Source: Sipunculus nudus (Eukaryota; Annelida; Sipuncula; Golfingiida; Sipunculidae). Taken from it: 64,000 nt of DNA. The stretch spans positions 35,500,214 to 35,564,213 of the forward strand of contig CM049320.1 of the NCBI GenBank assembly GCA_026874595.1. Reading direction: 5' to 3'. The notes beneath the pieces were generated by a model that did not search any database, was not told the origin of the DNA, and was given only the letters and a program-made list of their open reading frames with translations. The position numbers and the translations under genes are program-made. The number at the start of each line of letters is the position of its first letter. Positions within the stretch are counted from its first letter, which is position 1. Positions 1 to 16,000 of the stretch are shown one piece after another.

Positions 1-270
1 AAAATATGACACCACAGTGAATTGACAACTGTGAGCTCACAGGGATAGCATGGCATTGAGGTCATGTATGTTACACAACAGGTAGTTTAGAGTGATATCA
101 CAAGATGACATAAAAAATGTGACACCACAGTGAATTGACAACTGTGAGCTCACAGTGATAGCATGGCACTGAGGTCATGTATGTTACACAACAGGTAGTT
201 TAGAGTGATATCACAGGATGACATAAAAAATGTGACACCACAGTGAATTGACAACTGTGAGCTCACAGTG

Positions 271-3200
271 ATAGGATGGCATTAAAGTCATGTACGTTAC
301 ACAACAGGTACTTTAGAGTGATATCACAGGATGACATAAAAATGTGACACCACAGTGAATTGACGGCTGTGAGCTCACAGTGATAGCATGGCATTGAGGT
401 CATCTGGTTTCACAACAGGTAGTTAAGAGTGATATCACAAGATGACATAAAAAATGTGACACCACAGTGAATTGACGGCTGTGAGCTCACAGTGATAGCA
501 TGGCATTGAGGTCACATATGTTACACAACAGGTAGTTTAGAGTGATATCACAAGATAACATAAAAAATATCACACCACAGTGAATTGACAACTGTGAGCT
601 CACAGTGATAGCATGGCACTGAGGTCATGTATGTTACACAACAGGTAGTTTAGAGTGATATCACAGGATGACATAAAAAATGTGACACCACAGTGAATTG
701 ACAACTGTGAGCCCACAGTGATAGCATGGCATTGAGGTCATGTATGTTACACAACAGGTAGTTTAGAGTGATATCCCAAGATGGCATAAAAAATGTGACA
801 CCACAGTGAATTCACAACTGTGAGCTCACAGTGATAGCATGGCATTGAGGTCATGCATGTTACACAACAGGTAGTTTAGAGTGATATCACAAGATGACAT
901 AAAAAATGTGACACCACAGTGAATTGACAACTGTGAGCTCACAGTGATAGCATTGCATTGAGGTCATGTATGTTACACAACAGGTAGTTTACAGTGATAT
1001 CACAGGATGACATAAAAAATGTGACACCACAGTGAATTGACGGCTGTGAGCTCACAGTGATAGAATGGCATTGAGGTCATGTATGTTACACAACAGGTAG
1101 TTTAGAGTGATATCACAGGATGACATAAAAAATGTGACACCACAGTGAATTCACTACTGTGAGCTCACAGTGATAGTATGGCATTGAGGTCATATATGTT
1201 ACACAACAGGTAGTTTAGAGTGATATCACAGGATGACATAAAAAATGTGACACCACAGTGAACTGACAACTGTGAGCTCACAGTGATATCATGGCATTGA
1301 GGTCATGTATGTTACACAACAGGTAGTTTAGAGTGATATCACAGGATGACATAAAAAATGTGACACCACAGTGAATTGACGGCTGTGAGCTCACAGTGAT
1401 AGCATGGCATTGAGGTCATGTGTGTTTCACATAAGGTAGTTTAGAGTGATATCACAGGATTACATAAAAAATGTGACACCACAGTGAATTGACAACTGTG
1501 AGCTCACAGTGCTAGCATGGCATTGAGGTCATGTATGTTACACAACAGTTAGTTTAGAGTGATATCACAGGATGACATAAAAAATGTGACACCACAGTGA
1601 ATTGACGGCTGTGAGCTCACAGTGATAGCATGGCATTGAGGTCATGTGTGTTTCACATAAGGTAGTTTAGAGTGATATCACAAGATGACATAAAAAATAT
1701 GACACCACAGTGAATTGACAACTGTGAGCTCACAGTGATAGCATGGCATTGAGGTCATGTATGTTACACAACAGGTAGTTTAGAGTGATATCACAGGAAC
1801 ATAACAAATGTGACACCACAGTGAATTGACAACTGTGAGCTCACAGGGATAGCATGGCATTGAGGTCATGTATGTTACACAACAGGTAGTTTAGAGTGAT
1901 ATCACAGGATGACATAAAAAATGTGACACTTAAGGGAATTGACAACTGTGAGCTCACAGTGATAGCATGGCATTGAGGTCATGTATGTTACACAACAGGT
2001 AGTTTAGAGTGATATCACAGGATGACATAAAAAATGTGACACCACAGTGAATTCACTACTGTGAGCTCACAGTGATAGTATGGCATTGAGGTCATATATG
2101 TTACACAACAGGTAGTTTAGAGTGATATCACAGGATGACATAAAAAATGTGACACCACAGTGAACTGACAACTGTGAGCTCACAGTGATATCATGGCATT
2201 GAGGTCATGTATGTTACACAACAGGTAGTTTAGAGTGATATCACAGGATTACATAAAAAATGTGACACCACAGTGAATTGACAACTGTGAGCTCACAGTG
2301 CTAGCATGGCATTGAGGTCATGTATGTTACACAACAGGTAGTTTAGAGTGATATCACAGGATGACATAAAAAATGTGACACCACAGTGAATTGACGGCTG
2401 TGAGCTCACAGTGATAGCATGGCATTGAGGTCATGTGTGTTTCACATAAGGTAGTTTAGAGTGATATCACAGGATTACATAAAAAATGTGACACCACAGT
2501 GAATTGACAACTGTGAGCTCACAGTGCTAGCATGGCATTGAGGTCATGTATGTTACACAACAGTTAGTTTAGAGTGATATCACAGGATGACATAAAAAAT
2601 GTGACACCACAGTGAATTGACGGCTGTGAGCTCACAGTGATAGCATGGCATTGAGGTCATGTGTGTTTCACATAAGGTAGTTTAGAGTGATATCACAAGA
2701 TGACATAAAAAATATGACACCACAGTGAATTGACAACTGTGAGCTCACAGTGATAGCATGGCATTGAGGTCATGTATGTTACACAACAGGTAGTTTAGAG
2801 TGATATCACAGGATGACATAAAAAATGTGACACCACAGTGAATTGACAACTGTGAGCTCACAGTGATAGGATGGCATTAAAGTCATGTACGTTACACAAC
2901 AGGTACTTTAGAGTGATATCACAGGATGACATAAAAATGTGACACCACAGTGAATTGACGGCTGTGAGCTCACAGTGATAGCATGGCATTGAGGTCATGT
3001 GTGTTTCACAACAGGTAGTTAAGAGTGATATCACAAGATGACATAAAAAATGTGACACCACAGTGAATTGACGGCTGTGAGCTCACAGTGATAGCATGGC
3101 ATTGAGGTCACATATGTTACACAACAGGTAGTTTAGAGTGATATCACAAGATAACATAAAAAATATCACACCACAGTGAATTGACAACTGTGAACTCACA

Positions 3201-6200
3201 GTGATAGCATGGCACTGAGGTCATGTATGTTACACAACAGGTAGTTTAGAGTGATATCACAGGATGACATAAAAAATGTGACACCACAGTGAATTGACAA
3301 CTGTGAGCCCACAGTGATAGCATGGCATTGAGGTCATGTATGTTACACAACAGGTAGTTTAGAGTGATATCACAAGATGACATAAAAAATGTGACACCAC
3401 AGTGAATTCACAACTGTGAGCTCACAGTGATAGCATGGCATTGAGGTCATGCATGTTACACAACAGGTAGTTTAGAGTGATATCACAAGATGACATAAAA
3501 AATGTGACACCACAGTGAATTGACAACTGTGAGCTCACAGTGATAGCATGGCATTGAGGTCATGTATGTTACACAACAGGTAGTTGACAGTGATATCACA
3601 GGATGACATAAAAAATGTGACACCACAGTGAATTGACGGCTGTGAGCTCACAGTGATAGAATGGCATTGAGGTCATGTATGTTACACAACAGGTAGTTTA
3701 GAGTGATATCACAGGATGACATAAAAAATGTGACACCACAGTGAATTCACTACTGTGAGCTCACAGTGATAGCATGGCATTGAGGTCATATATGTTACAC
3801 AACAGGTAGTTTAGAGTGATATCACAGGATGACATAAAAAATGTGACACCACAGTGAACTGACAACTGTGAGCTCACAGTGATAGCATGGCATTGAGGTC
3901 ATGTATGTTACACAACAGGTAGTTTAGAGTGATATCACAAGATGACATAAAAAATGTGACACCACAGTGAATTGACAACTGTGAGCTCACAGTGATAGCA
4001 TGGCATCGAGGTCATGTATGTTACACAACAGGTAGTTTAGAGTGATATCACAAGATGACATAAAAAATATGACACCACAGTGAATTGACAACTGTGAGCT
4101 CACAGTGATAGCATGGCATTGAGGTCATGTATGTTACACAACAGGTAGTTTAGAGTGATATCACAAGATGACATAAAAAATGTGACACCACAGTGAATTG
4201 ACAACTGTGAGCTCACAGTGATAGCATGGCACTGAGGTCATGTATGTTACACAACAGGTAGTTTAGAGTGATATCACAGGATGACATAAAAAATGTGACA
4301 CCACAGTGAATTGACAACTGTGAGCCCACAGTGATAGCATGGCATTGAGGTCATGTATGTTACACAACAGGTAGTTTAGAGTGATATCACAAGATGACAT
4401 AAAAAATGTGACACCACAGTGAATTCACAACTGTGAGCTCACAGGGATAGCATGGCATTGAGGTCATGTATGTTACACAACAGGTAGTTTAGAGTGATAT
4501 CACAGGATGACATAAAAAATGTGACACCACAGTGAATTGACAACTGTGAGCTCACAGTGATAGGATGGCATTAAAGTCATGTACGTTACACAACAGGTAC
4601 TTTAGAGTGATATCACAGGATGACATAAAAATGTGACACCACAGTGAATTGACGGCTGTGAGCTCACAGTGATAGCATGGCATTGAGGTCATGTGTGTTT
4701 CACAACAGGTAGTTAAGAGTGATATCACAAGATGACATAAAAAATGTGACACCACAGTGAATTGACGGCTGTGAGCTCACAGTGATAGCATGGTATTGAG
4801 GTCACATATGTTACACAACAGGTAGTTTAGAGTGATATCACAAGATAACATAAAAAATATCACACCACAGTGAATTGACAACTGTGAGCTCACAGTGATA
4901 GCATGGCACTGAGGTCATGTATGTTACACAACAGGTAGTTTAGAGTGATATCACAGGATGACATAAAAAATGTGACACCACAGTGAATTGACAACTGTGA
5001 GCCCACAGTGATAGCATGGCATTGAGGTCATGTATGTTACACAACAGGTAGTTTAGAGTGATATCACAAGATGACATAAAAAATGTGACACCACAGTGAA
5101 TTCACAACTGTGAGCTCACAGTGATAGCATGGCATTGAGGTCATGCATGTTACACAACAGGTAGTTTAGAGTGATATCACAAGATGACATAAAAAATGTG
5201 ACACCACAGTGAATTGACAACTGTGAGCTCACAGTGATAGCATGGCATTGAGGTCATGTATGTTACACAACAGGTAGTTGACAGTGATATCACAGGATGA
5301 CATAAAAAATGTGACACCACAGTGAATTGACGGCTGTGAGCTCACAGTGATAGAATGGCATTGAGGTCATGTATGTTACACAACAGGTAGTTTAGAGTGA
5401 TATCACAGGATGACATAAAAAATGTGACACCACAGTGAATTCACTACTGTGAGCTCACAGTGATAGCATGGCATTGAGGTCATATATGTTACACAACAGG
5501 TAGTTTAGAGTGATATCACAGGATGACATAAAAAATGTGACACCACAGTGAACTGACAACTGTGAGCTCACAGTGATAGCATGGCATTGAGGTCATGTAT
5601 GTTACACAACAGGTAGTTTAGAGTGATATCACAAGATGACATAAAAAATGTGACACCACAGTGAATTGACAACTGTGAGCTCACAGTGATAGCATGGCAT
5701 CGAGGTCATGTATGTTACACAACAGGTAGTTTAGAGTGATATCACAAGATGACATAAAAAATATGACACCACAGTGAATTGACAACTGTGAGCTCACAGT
5801 GATAGCATGGCATTGAGGTCATGTATGTTACACAACAGGTAGTTTAGAGTGATATCACAAGATGACATAAAAAATGTGACACCACAGTGAATTGACAACT
5901 GTGAGCTCACAGTGATAGCATGGCACTGAGGTCATGTATGTTACACAACAGGTAGTTTAGAGTGATATCACAGGATGACATAAAAAATGTGACACCACAG
6001 TGAATTGACAACTGTGAGCTCACAGTGATAGGATGGCATTAAAGTCATGTACGTTACACAACAGGTACTTTAGAGTGATATCACAGGATGACATAAAAAT
6101 GTGACACCACAGTGAATTGACGGCTGTGAGCTCACAGTGATAGCATGGCATTGAGGTCATCTGGTTTCACAACAGGTAGTTAAGAGTGATATCACAAGAT

Positions 6201-7000
6201 GACATAAAAAATGTGACACCACAGTGAATTGACGGCTGTGAGCTCACAGTGATAGCATGGCATTGAGGTCACATATGTTACACAACAGGTAGTTTAGAGT
6301 GATATCACAGGATGACATAAAAAATGTGACACCACAGTGAACTGACAACTGTGAGCTCACAGTGATATCATGGCATTGAGGTCATGTATGTTACACAACA
6401 GGTAGTTTAGAGTGATATCACAGGATTACGTAAAAATGTGACACCACAGTGAATTGACAACTGTGAGCTCACAGTGCTAGCATGGCATTGAGGTCATGTA
6501 TGTTACACAACAGGTAGTTTAGAGTGATATCACAGGATGACATAAAAAATGTGACACCACAGTGAATTGACGGCTTTGAGCTCACAGTGATAGCATGGCA
6601 TTGAGGTCATGTGTGTTTCACATAAGGTAGTTTAGAGTGATATCACAGGATTACATAAAAAATGTGACACCACAGTGAATTGACAACTGTGAGCTCACAG
6701 TGCTAGCATGGCATTGAGGTCATGTATGTTACACAACAGTTAGTTTAGAGTGATATCACAGGATGACATAAAAAATGTGACACCACAGTGAATTGACGGC
6801 TGTGAGCTCACAGTGTTAGCATGGCATTGAGGTCATGTGTGTTTCACATAAGGTAGTTTAGAGTGATATCACAAGATGACATAAAAAATATGACACCACA
6901 GTGAATTGACAACTGTGAGCTCACAGTGATAGCATGGCATTGAGGTCATGTATGTTACACAACAGGTAGTTTAGAGTGATATCACAGGAACATAACAAAT
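271..7000. repeat. Satellite left-part duplications (TTAAAG-type monomer landmarks)
   Basis: The monomer carrying ATAGGATGGCATTAAAG occurs at 271, 2866, 4560 and 6028, separated by 2,595, 1,694 and 1,468 bp, which are about 23, 15 and 13 monomers. The segments around 2858 and 4552 are essentially identical over at least 200 bp. The TTTCACATAAGG variant pairs near 1421/1648, 2434/2661 and 6611/6838 follow the same logic. This part of the array therefore arose by repeated multi-monomer duplication. Confidence 0.75.
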
Positions 7001-8013
7001 GTGACACCACAGTGAATTGACAACTGTGAGCTCACAGGGATAGCATGGCATTGAGGTCATGTATGTTACACAACAGGTAGTTTAGAGTGATATCACAGGA
7101 TGACATAAAAAATGTGACACTTAAGGGAATTGACAACTGTGAGCTCACAGTGATAGCATGGCATTGAGGTCATGTATGTTACACAACAGGTAGTTTAGAG
7201 TGATATCACAGGATGACATAAAAAATGTGACACCACAGTGAATTGACAACTGTGAGCTCACAGTGATATCATGGCATTAAAGTCATGTACGTTACACAAC
7301 AGGTACTTTAGAGTGATATCACAGGATGACATAAAAATGTGACACCACAGTGAATTGACGGCTGTGAGCTCACAGTGATAGCATGGCATTGAGGTCATGT
7401 GTGTTTCACAACAGGTAGTTTAGAGTGATATCACAAGATGACATAAAAAATATGACACCACAGTGAATTGACAACTGTGAGCTCACAGTGATAGCATGGC
7501 ATTGAGGTCATATATGTTACACAACAGGTAGTTTAGAGTGATATCACAGGAACATAAAAAATGTGACACCACAGTGAATTGACAACTGTGAGCTCACAGG
7601 GATAGCATAGCATTGAGGTCATGTATGTTACACAACAGGTAGTTTAGAGTGATATCACAGGATGACATAAAAAATGTGACACCACAGTGAATTGACAACT
7701 GTGAGCTCACAGTGATAGCATGGCATTGAGGTCATGTATGTTACACAACAGGTAGTTTAGAGTGATATCACAGGATGACATAAAAAAATGTGACACCACA
7801 GTGAATTGACAACTGTGAGCTCACAGTGATAGGATGGCATTAAAGTCATGTAAGTTACACAACAGGTAGTTTAGAGTGATATTACAGGATGACATAAAAA
7901 ATATGACACCACAGTGAATTAACAACTGTGCGCTCACAGTGATAGCATGGCATTGAGGTCATGTATGTTACACAACAGGTAGTTTAGAGTGATATCACAG
8001 GATGACATGAAAA

Positions 8014-11000
8014 TGTGACACCTCAGTGAATTGACGGCTGTGAGCTCACAGTGATAGCATGGCATTGAGGTCATCTATGTTACACAACAGGTAGTTTAGA
8101 GTGATATCACAGGATGACATAAAAAATGTGACACCACAGTGAATTGACAACTGTGAGCTCACAGTGATAGCATGGCATTGAGGTCATGTATGTTACACAA
8201 CAGGTAGTTTAGAGTGATATCACAGGATGACATAAAAGTGTGACACCACAGTGAATTGACTACTGTGAGCTCACAGAGATAGCATGGCATTAAAGTCATG
8301 TACGTTACACAACAGGTAGTTTAGAGTGATATTACAGGATGACATAAAAAATATGACACCACAGTGAATTGACAACTGTGCGCTCACAGTAATAGCATGG
8401 CATTGAGGTCATGTATGTTACACAACAGGTAGTTTAGAGTGATATCACAGGATGACATAAAAATGTGACACCTCAGTGAATTGACGGCTGTGAGCTCACA
8501 GTGATAGCATGGCATTGAGGTCATCTATGTTACACAACAGGTAGTTTAGAGTGATATCACAGGATGACATAAAAAATGTGACACCACAGTGAATTGACAA
8601 CTGTGAGCTCACAGTGATAGCATGGCATTGAGGTCATGTATGTTACACAACAGGTAGTTTAGAGTGATATCACAGGATGACATAAAAAATGTGACACCAC
8701 AGTGAATTGACTACTGTGAGCTCACAGAGATAGCATGGCATTGAGGTCATGTATGTTACACAACAGGTAGTTTAGAGTGATAACACAGGATGACATAAAA
8801 AATGTGACACCACAGTAAATTGACAACTGTGAGCTCACAGTGATAGCATGGCATTGAGGTCATGTATGTTACACAACAGGTAGTTTAGAGTGATATCACA
8901 GGATGACATAAAAAATATGACACCACCGTGAATTGACAACTGTGAGCTCACAGTGATAGCATGGCATTGAGGTCATGTATGTTACACAACAGGTAGTTTA
9001 TAGTGATATTACAGGATGACATAAAAAATGGGACACCAAAGTGAATTCACAACTGTGAGTTCACAGTGATAGCATGGCATTGAGGTCATGTATGTTGCAC
9101 AACAGGTAGTTTAGAGTGATATCACAGGATGGCATAAAAAAATGACACCACAGTAAATTGACAACTCTGAGCTCACAGTTATAGCATGGCATTGAGGTCA
9201 TGTATGTTACACAACGATAGTTTAGAGTGATATCACAGGATGACATAAAAAATGTGACACCACAGTGAATTGACAACTGTGAGCTCACAGTGATAGCATG
9301 GCATTGAGGTCATGTATGTTACACAACAGGTAGTTTAGAGTGATATCACAGGATGACATAAAAAATGTGACACCACAGTGAATCGACAACTGTGAGCTCA
9401 CAGTGATAGGATGGCATTAAAGTCATGTACGTTACACAACAGGTAGTTTAGAGTGATATTACAGGATGACATAAAAAATATGACACCACAGTGAATTGAC
9501 AACTGTGCGCTCACAGTGATAGCATGGCATTGAGGTCATGTATGTTACACAACAGGTAGTTAAGAGTGATATCACAAGATGACATAAAAAAATGTGACGC
9601 CACAGTGAATTGACAACTGTGAGCTCACAGGGATAGCATGGCATTAAGGTCATGTATGTTACACAACAGGTAGTTAAGAGTGATATCACAAGATGACATA
9701 AAAAAATGTGACGCCACAGTGAATTGACAACTGTGAGCTCACAGGGATAGCATGGCATTAAGGTCATGTATGTTACACAACAGGTAGTTTAGAGTGATAT
9801 CACAGGATGACATAAAAAATGTGACACCACAGTGAATTGGCAAGTGTGAGCTCACAGTGATAGCATGGCATTGAGGTCATGTATGTTACACAACAGGTAG
9901 TTTAGAGTGATATCACAGGATGACATAACAAATATTACACCACCGTGAATTGACCACTGTGAGCTCACAGTGATAGCATGGCATTGAGGTCATGTATGTT
10001 ACACAACAGGTAGTTTAGAGTGATATCACAGGATGACATAAAAAATGTGACACCACAGTGAATTGGCAAGTGTGAGCTCACAGTGAAAGCATGGCAATGA
10101 GGTCATGTATGTTACACAACAGGTAGTTTAGAGTGATATCACAGGATGACATAACAAATATTACACCACCGTGAATTGACCACTGTGAGCTCACAGTGAT
10201 AGCATGGCATTGAGGTCATGTATGTTACACAACAGGTAGTTTAGAGTGATATCACAAGATGACATAAAAAATGTGACACCACAGTGAATTGACAACTGTG
10301 AGCTCACAGTGATAGCATGGCATTGAGGTCATGTATGTTACACAACAGGTAGTTTAGAGTGATATCACAGGATGACATAAAAAATGTGACACCACAGTGA
10401 ATTGACAACTGTGAGCTCACAGGGATAGCATGGCATTGAGGTCATGATGTTACACAACAGGTAGTTTAGAGTGATATCACAGGATGACATAAAAAATGTG
10501 ACACCAAAGTGAATTCACAACTGTGAGCTCACAGTGATAGCATGGCATTGAGGTCATGTATGTTACACAACAGGGAGTTTAGAGTGATATCACATTATGA
10601 CATAAAAAATGTGACACCACAGTGAATTGACGGCTGTGAGCTCACCGTGATAGCATGGCATTGAGGTCATGTATGTTACACAACAGGTAGTTTAGAGTGA
10701 TATCACAGGATGACATAACAAATGTGACACCACAGTGAATTGACGGCTGTGAGCTCACAGTGATAGCATGGCATTGAGGTCACATATGTTACACAACAGG
10801 TAGTTTAGAGTGATATCACAAGATAACATAAAAAAATATGACACCACAGTGCATTGACAACTGTGAGCTCACAGTGATAGCATGGCATTGAGGTCATGTA
10901 TGTTACACAACAGGTAGTTTAGAGTGATATCACAGGATGACATAAAAAATGTGACACCCCAATGAATTGACAACTGTGAGCTCACAATGATAGCATGGCA

Positions 11001-11430
11001 TTGAGGTCATGTATGTTACACAACAGGTAGTTTAGAGTGACATCACAGGATGACATAAAAAATGTGACACCACAGTGAATTGACAACTGTGAGCTCACAG
11101 TGCTAGCATGGCATTGAGGTCATGTATGTTACACAACAGGTAGTTTAGAGTGATATCACAGGATGACATAAAAAATGTGACACCACAGTGAATTGACAAC
11201 TGTGAGCTCACAGTGATAGCATGGCATTGAGGTCATGTATGTTACACAACAGGTAGTTTAGAGTGATATCACAGGATGACATAAAAAATGTGACACCACA
11301 GTGAATTGACGGCTGTGAGCTCACAGTGATAGCATGGCATTGAGGTCACCTATGTTACACAACAGGTAGTTTAGAGTGATATCACAAGATAACATAAAAA
11401 ATATCACACCACAGTGAATTGACAACTGTG
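8014..11430. repeat. Satellite higher-order block I
   Basis: A run of distinctive variant monomers here (CACCTCAGTG, CATCTATG, GGGACACCAAAG, TATGTTGCAC, the short CATGATG form, GTCACCTATG) recurs in the same order about 5,077 bp to the right. The offset falls to about 4,850 bp after ~9.8-10.2 kb, where this copy has two extra monomers, and returns to about 5,076 bp by 11345. The block therefore duplicated as a unit, with later one-unit gains and losses. Confidence 0.8.
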
Positions 11431-13090
11431 AGCTCACAGGGATAGCATGGCATTGAGGTCATGATGTTACACAACAGGTAGTTTAGAGTGATATCACAGG
11501 ATGACATAAAAAATGTGACACCAAAGTGAATTCACAACTGTGAGCTCACAGTGATAGCATGGCATTGAGGTCATGTATGTTACACAACAGGTAGTTTAGA
11601 GTGATATCACAGGAACATAACAAATGTGACACCACAGTGAATTGACAACTGTGAGCTCACAGGGATAGCATGGCATTGAGGTCATGTATGTTACACAACA
11701 GGTAGTTTAGAGTGATATCACAGGATGACATAAAAAATGTGACACTTAAGGGAATTGACAACTGTGAGCTCACAGTGATAGCATGGCATTGAGGTCATGT
11801 ATGTTACACAACAGGTAGTTTAGAGTGATATCACAGGATGACATAAAAAATGTGACACCACAGTGAATTCACTACTGTGAGCTCACAGTGATAGTATGGC
11901 ATTGAGTTCATATATGTTACACAACAGGTAGTTTAGAGTGATATCACAGGATGACATAAAAAATGTGACACCACAGTGAACTGACAACTGTGAGCTCACA
12001 GTGATATCATGGCATTGAGGTCATGTATGTTACACAACAGGTAGTTTAGAGTGATATCACAGGATTACATAAAAAATGTGACACCACAGTGAATTGACAA
12101 CTGTGAGCTCACAGTGCTAGCATGGCATTGAGGTCATGTATGTTACACAACAGGTAGTTTAGAGTGATATCACAGGATGACATAAAAAATGTGACACCAC
12201 AGTGAATTGACGGCTGTGAGCTCACAGTGATAGCATGGCATTGAGGTCATGTGTGTTTCACATAAGGTAGTTTAGAGTGATATCACAGGATTACATAAAA
12301 AATGTGACACCACAGTGAATTGACAACTGTGAGCTCACAGTGCTAGCATGGCATTGAGGTCATGTATGTTACACAACAGTTAGTTTAGAGTGATATCACA
12401 GGATGACATAAAAAATGTGACACCACAGTAAATTGACGGCTGTGAGCTCACAGTGATAGCATGGCATTGAGGTCATGTGTGTTTCACATAAGGTAGTTTA
12501 GAGTGATATCACAGGAACATAACAAATGTGACACCACAGTGAATTGACAACTGTGAGCTCACAGGGATAGCATGGCATTGAGGTCATGTATGTTACACAA
12601 CAGGTAGTTTAGAGTGATATCACAGGATGACATAAAAAATGTGACACCACAGTGAATTGACAACTGTGAGCTCACAGTGATATCATGGCATTAAAGTCAT
12701 GTACGTTACACAACAGGTACTTTAGAGTGATATCACAGGATGACATAAAAATGTGACACCACAGTGAATTGACGGCTGTGAGCTCACAGTGATAGCATGG
12801 CATTGAGGTCATGTGTGTTTCACAACGGGTAGTTTAGAGTGATATCACAAGATGACATAAAAAATATGACACCACAGTGAATTGACAACTGTGAGCTCAC
12901 AGTGATAGCATGGCATTGAGGTCATGTGTGTTACACAACAGGTAGTTTAGAGTGATATCACAGGATGACATAAAAAAATGTGACACCACAGTGAATTGAC
13001 AACTGTGAGCTCACAGTGATAGGATGGCATTAAAGTCATGTACGTTACACAACAGGTAGTTTAGAGTGATATCACAGGATGACATGAAAA

Positions 13091-16000
13091 TGTGACACCT
13101 CAGTGAATTGACGGCTGTGAGCTCACAGTGATAGCATGGCATTGAGGTCATCTATGTTACACAACAGGTAGTTTAGAGTGATATCACAGGATGACATAAA
13201 AAATGTGACACCACAGTGAATTGACAACTGTGAGCTCACAGTGATAGCATGGCATTGAGGTCATGTATGTTACACAACAGGTAGTTTAGAGTGATATCAC
13301 AGGATGACATAAAAGTGTGACACCACAGTGAATTGACTACTGTGAGCTCACAGAGATAGCATGGCATTAAAGTCATGTACGTTACACAACAGGTAGTTTA
13401 GAGTGATATTACAGGATGACATAAAAAATATGACACCACAGTGAATTGACAACTGTGCGCTCACAGTGATAGCATGGCATTGAGGTCATGTATGTTACAC
13501 AACAGGTAGTTTAGAGTGATATCACAGGATGACATAAAAATGTGACACCTCAGTGAATTGACGGCTGTGAGCTCACAGTGATAGCATGGCATTGAGGTCA
13601 TCTATGTTACACAACAGGTAGTTTAGAGTGATATCACAGGATGACATAAAAAATGTGACACCACAGTGAATTGACAACTGTGAGCTCACAGTGATAGCAT
13701 GGCATTGAGGTCATGTATGTTACACAACAGGTAGTTTAGAGTGATATCACAGGATGACATAAAAAATGTGACACCACAGTGAATTGACTACTGTGAGCTC
13801 ACAGAGATAGCATGGCATTGAGGTCATGTATGTTACACAACAGGTAGTTTAGAGTGATAACACAGGATGACATAAAAAATGTGACACCACAGTAAATTGA
13901 CAACTGTGAGCTCACAGTGATAGCATGGCATTGAGGTCATGTATGTTACACAACAGGTAGTTTAGAGTGATATCACAGGATGACATAAAAAATATGACAC
14001 CACCGTGAATTGACAACTGTGAGCTCACAGTGATAGCATGGCATTGAGGTCATGTATGTTACACAACAGGTAGTTTAGAGTGATATTACAGGATGACATA
14101 AAAAATGGGACACCAAAGTGAATTCACAACTGTGAGTTCACAGTGATAGCATGGCATTGAGGTCATGTATGTTGCACAACAGGTAGTTTAGAGTGATATC
14201 ACAGGATGCCATAAAAAAATGACACCACAGTAAATTGACAACTCTGAGCTCACAGTTATAGCATGGCATTGAGGTCATGTATGTTACACAACGATAGTTT
14301 AGAGTGATATCACAGGATGACATAAAAAATGTGACACCACAGTGAATTGACAACTGTGAGCTCACAGTGATAGCATGGCATTGAGGTCATGTATGTTACA
14401 CAACAGGTAGTTTAGAGTGATATCACAGGATGACATAAAAAATGTGACACCACAGTGAATCGACAACTGTGAGCTCACAGTGATAGGATGGCATTAAAGT
14501 CATGTACTTTACACAACAGGTAGTTTAGAGTGATATTACAGGATGACATAAAAAATATGACACCACAGTGAATTGACAACTGTGCGCTCACAGTGATAGC
14601 ATGGCATTGAGGTCATGTATGTTACACAACAGGTAGTTAAGAGTGATATCACAAGATGACATAAAAAAATGTGACGCCACAGTGAATTGACAACTGTGAG
14701 CTCACAGGGATAGCATGGCATTGAGGTCATGTATGTTACACAACAGGTAGTTTAGAGTGATATCACAGGATGACATAAAAAATGTGACACCAAAGTGAAT
14801 TCACAACTGTGAGCTCACAGTGATAGCATGGCATTGAGGTCATGTATGTTACACAACAGGTAGTTTAGAGTGATATCACAGGATGACATAAAAAATGTGA
14901 CACCACAGTGAATTGGCAAGTGTGAGCTCACAGTGAAAGCATGGCAATGAGGTCATGTATGTTACACAACAGGTAGTTTAGAGTGATATCACAGGATGAC
15001 ATAACAAATATTACACCACCGTGAATTGACCACTGTGAGCTCACAGTGATAGCATGGCATTGAGGTCATGTATGTTACACAACAGGTAGTTTAGAGTGAT
15101 ATCACAAGATGACATAAAAAATGTGACACCACAGTGAATTGACAACTGTGAGCTCACAGTGATAGCATGGCATTGAGGTCATGTATGTTACACAACAGGT
15201 AGTTTAGAGTGATATCACAGGATGACATAAAAAATGTGACACCACAGTGAATTGACAACTGTGAGCTCACAGGGATAGCATGGCATTGAGGTCATGATGT
15301 TACACAACAGGTAGTTTAGAGTGATATCACAGGATGACATAAAAAATGTGACACCAAAGTGAATTCACAACTGTGAGCTCACAGTGATAGCATGGCATTG
15401 AGGTCATGTATGTTACACAACAGGGAGTTTAGAGTGATATCACATTATGACATAAAAAATGTGACACCACAGTGAATTGACGGCTGTGAGCTCACCGTGA
15501 TAGCATGGCATTGAGGTCATGTATGTTACACAACAGGTAGTTTAGAGTGATATCACAGGATGACATAACAAATGTGACACCACAGTGAATTGACGGCTGT
15601 GAGCTCACAGTGATAGCATGGCATTGAGGTCACATATGTTACACAACAGGTAGTTTAGAGTGATATCACAAGATAACATAAAAAAATATGACACCACAGT
15701 GCATTGACAACTGTGAGCTCACAGTGATAGCATGGCATTGAGGTCATGTATGTTACACAACAGGTAGTTTAGAGTGATATCACAGGATGACATAAAAAAT
15801 GTGACACCCCAATGAATTGACAACTGTGAGCTCACAATGATAGCATGGCATTGAGGTCATGTATGTTACACAACAGGTAGTTTAGAGTGACATCACAGGA
15901 TGACATAAAAAATGTGACACCACAGTGAATTGACAACTGTGAGCTCACAGTGCTAGCATGGCATTGAGGTCATGTATGTTACACAACAGGTAGTTTAGAG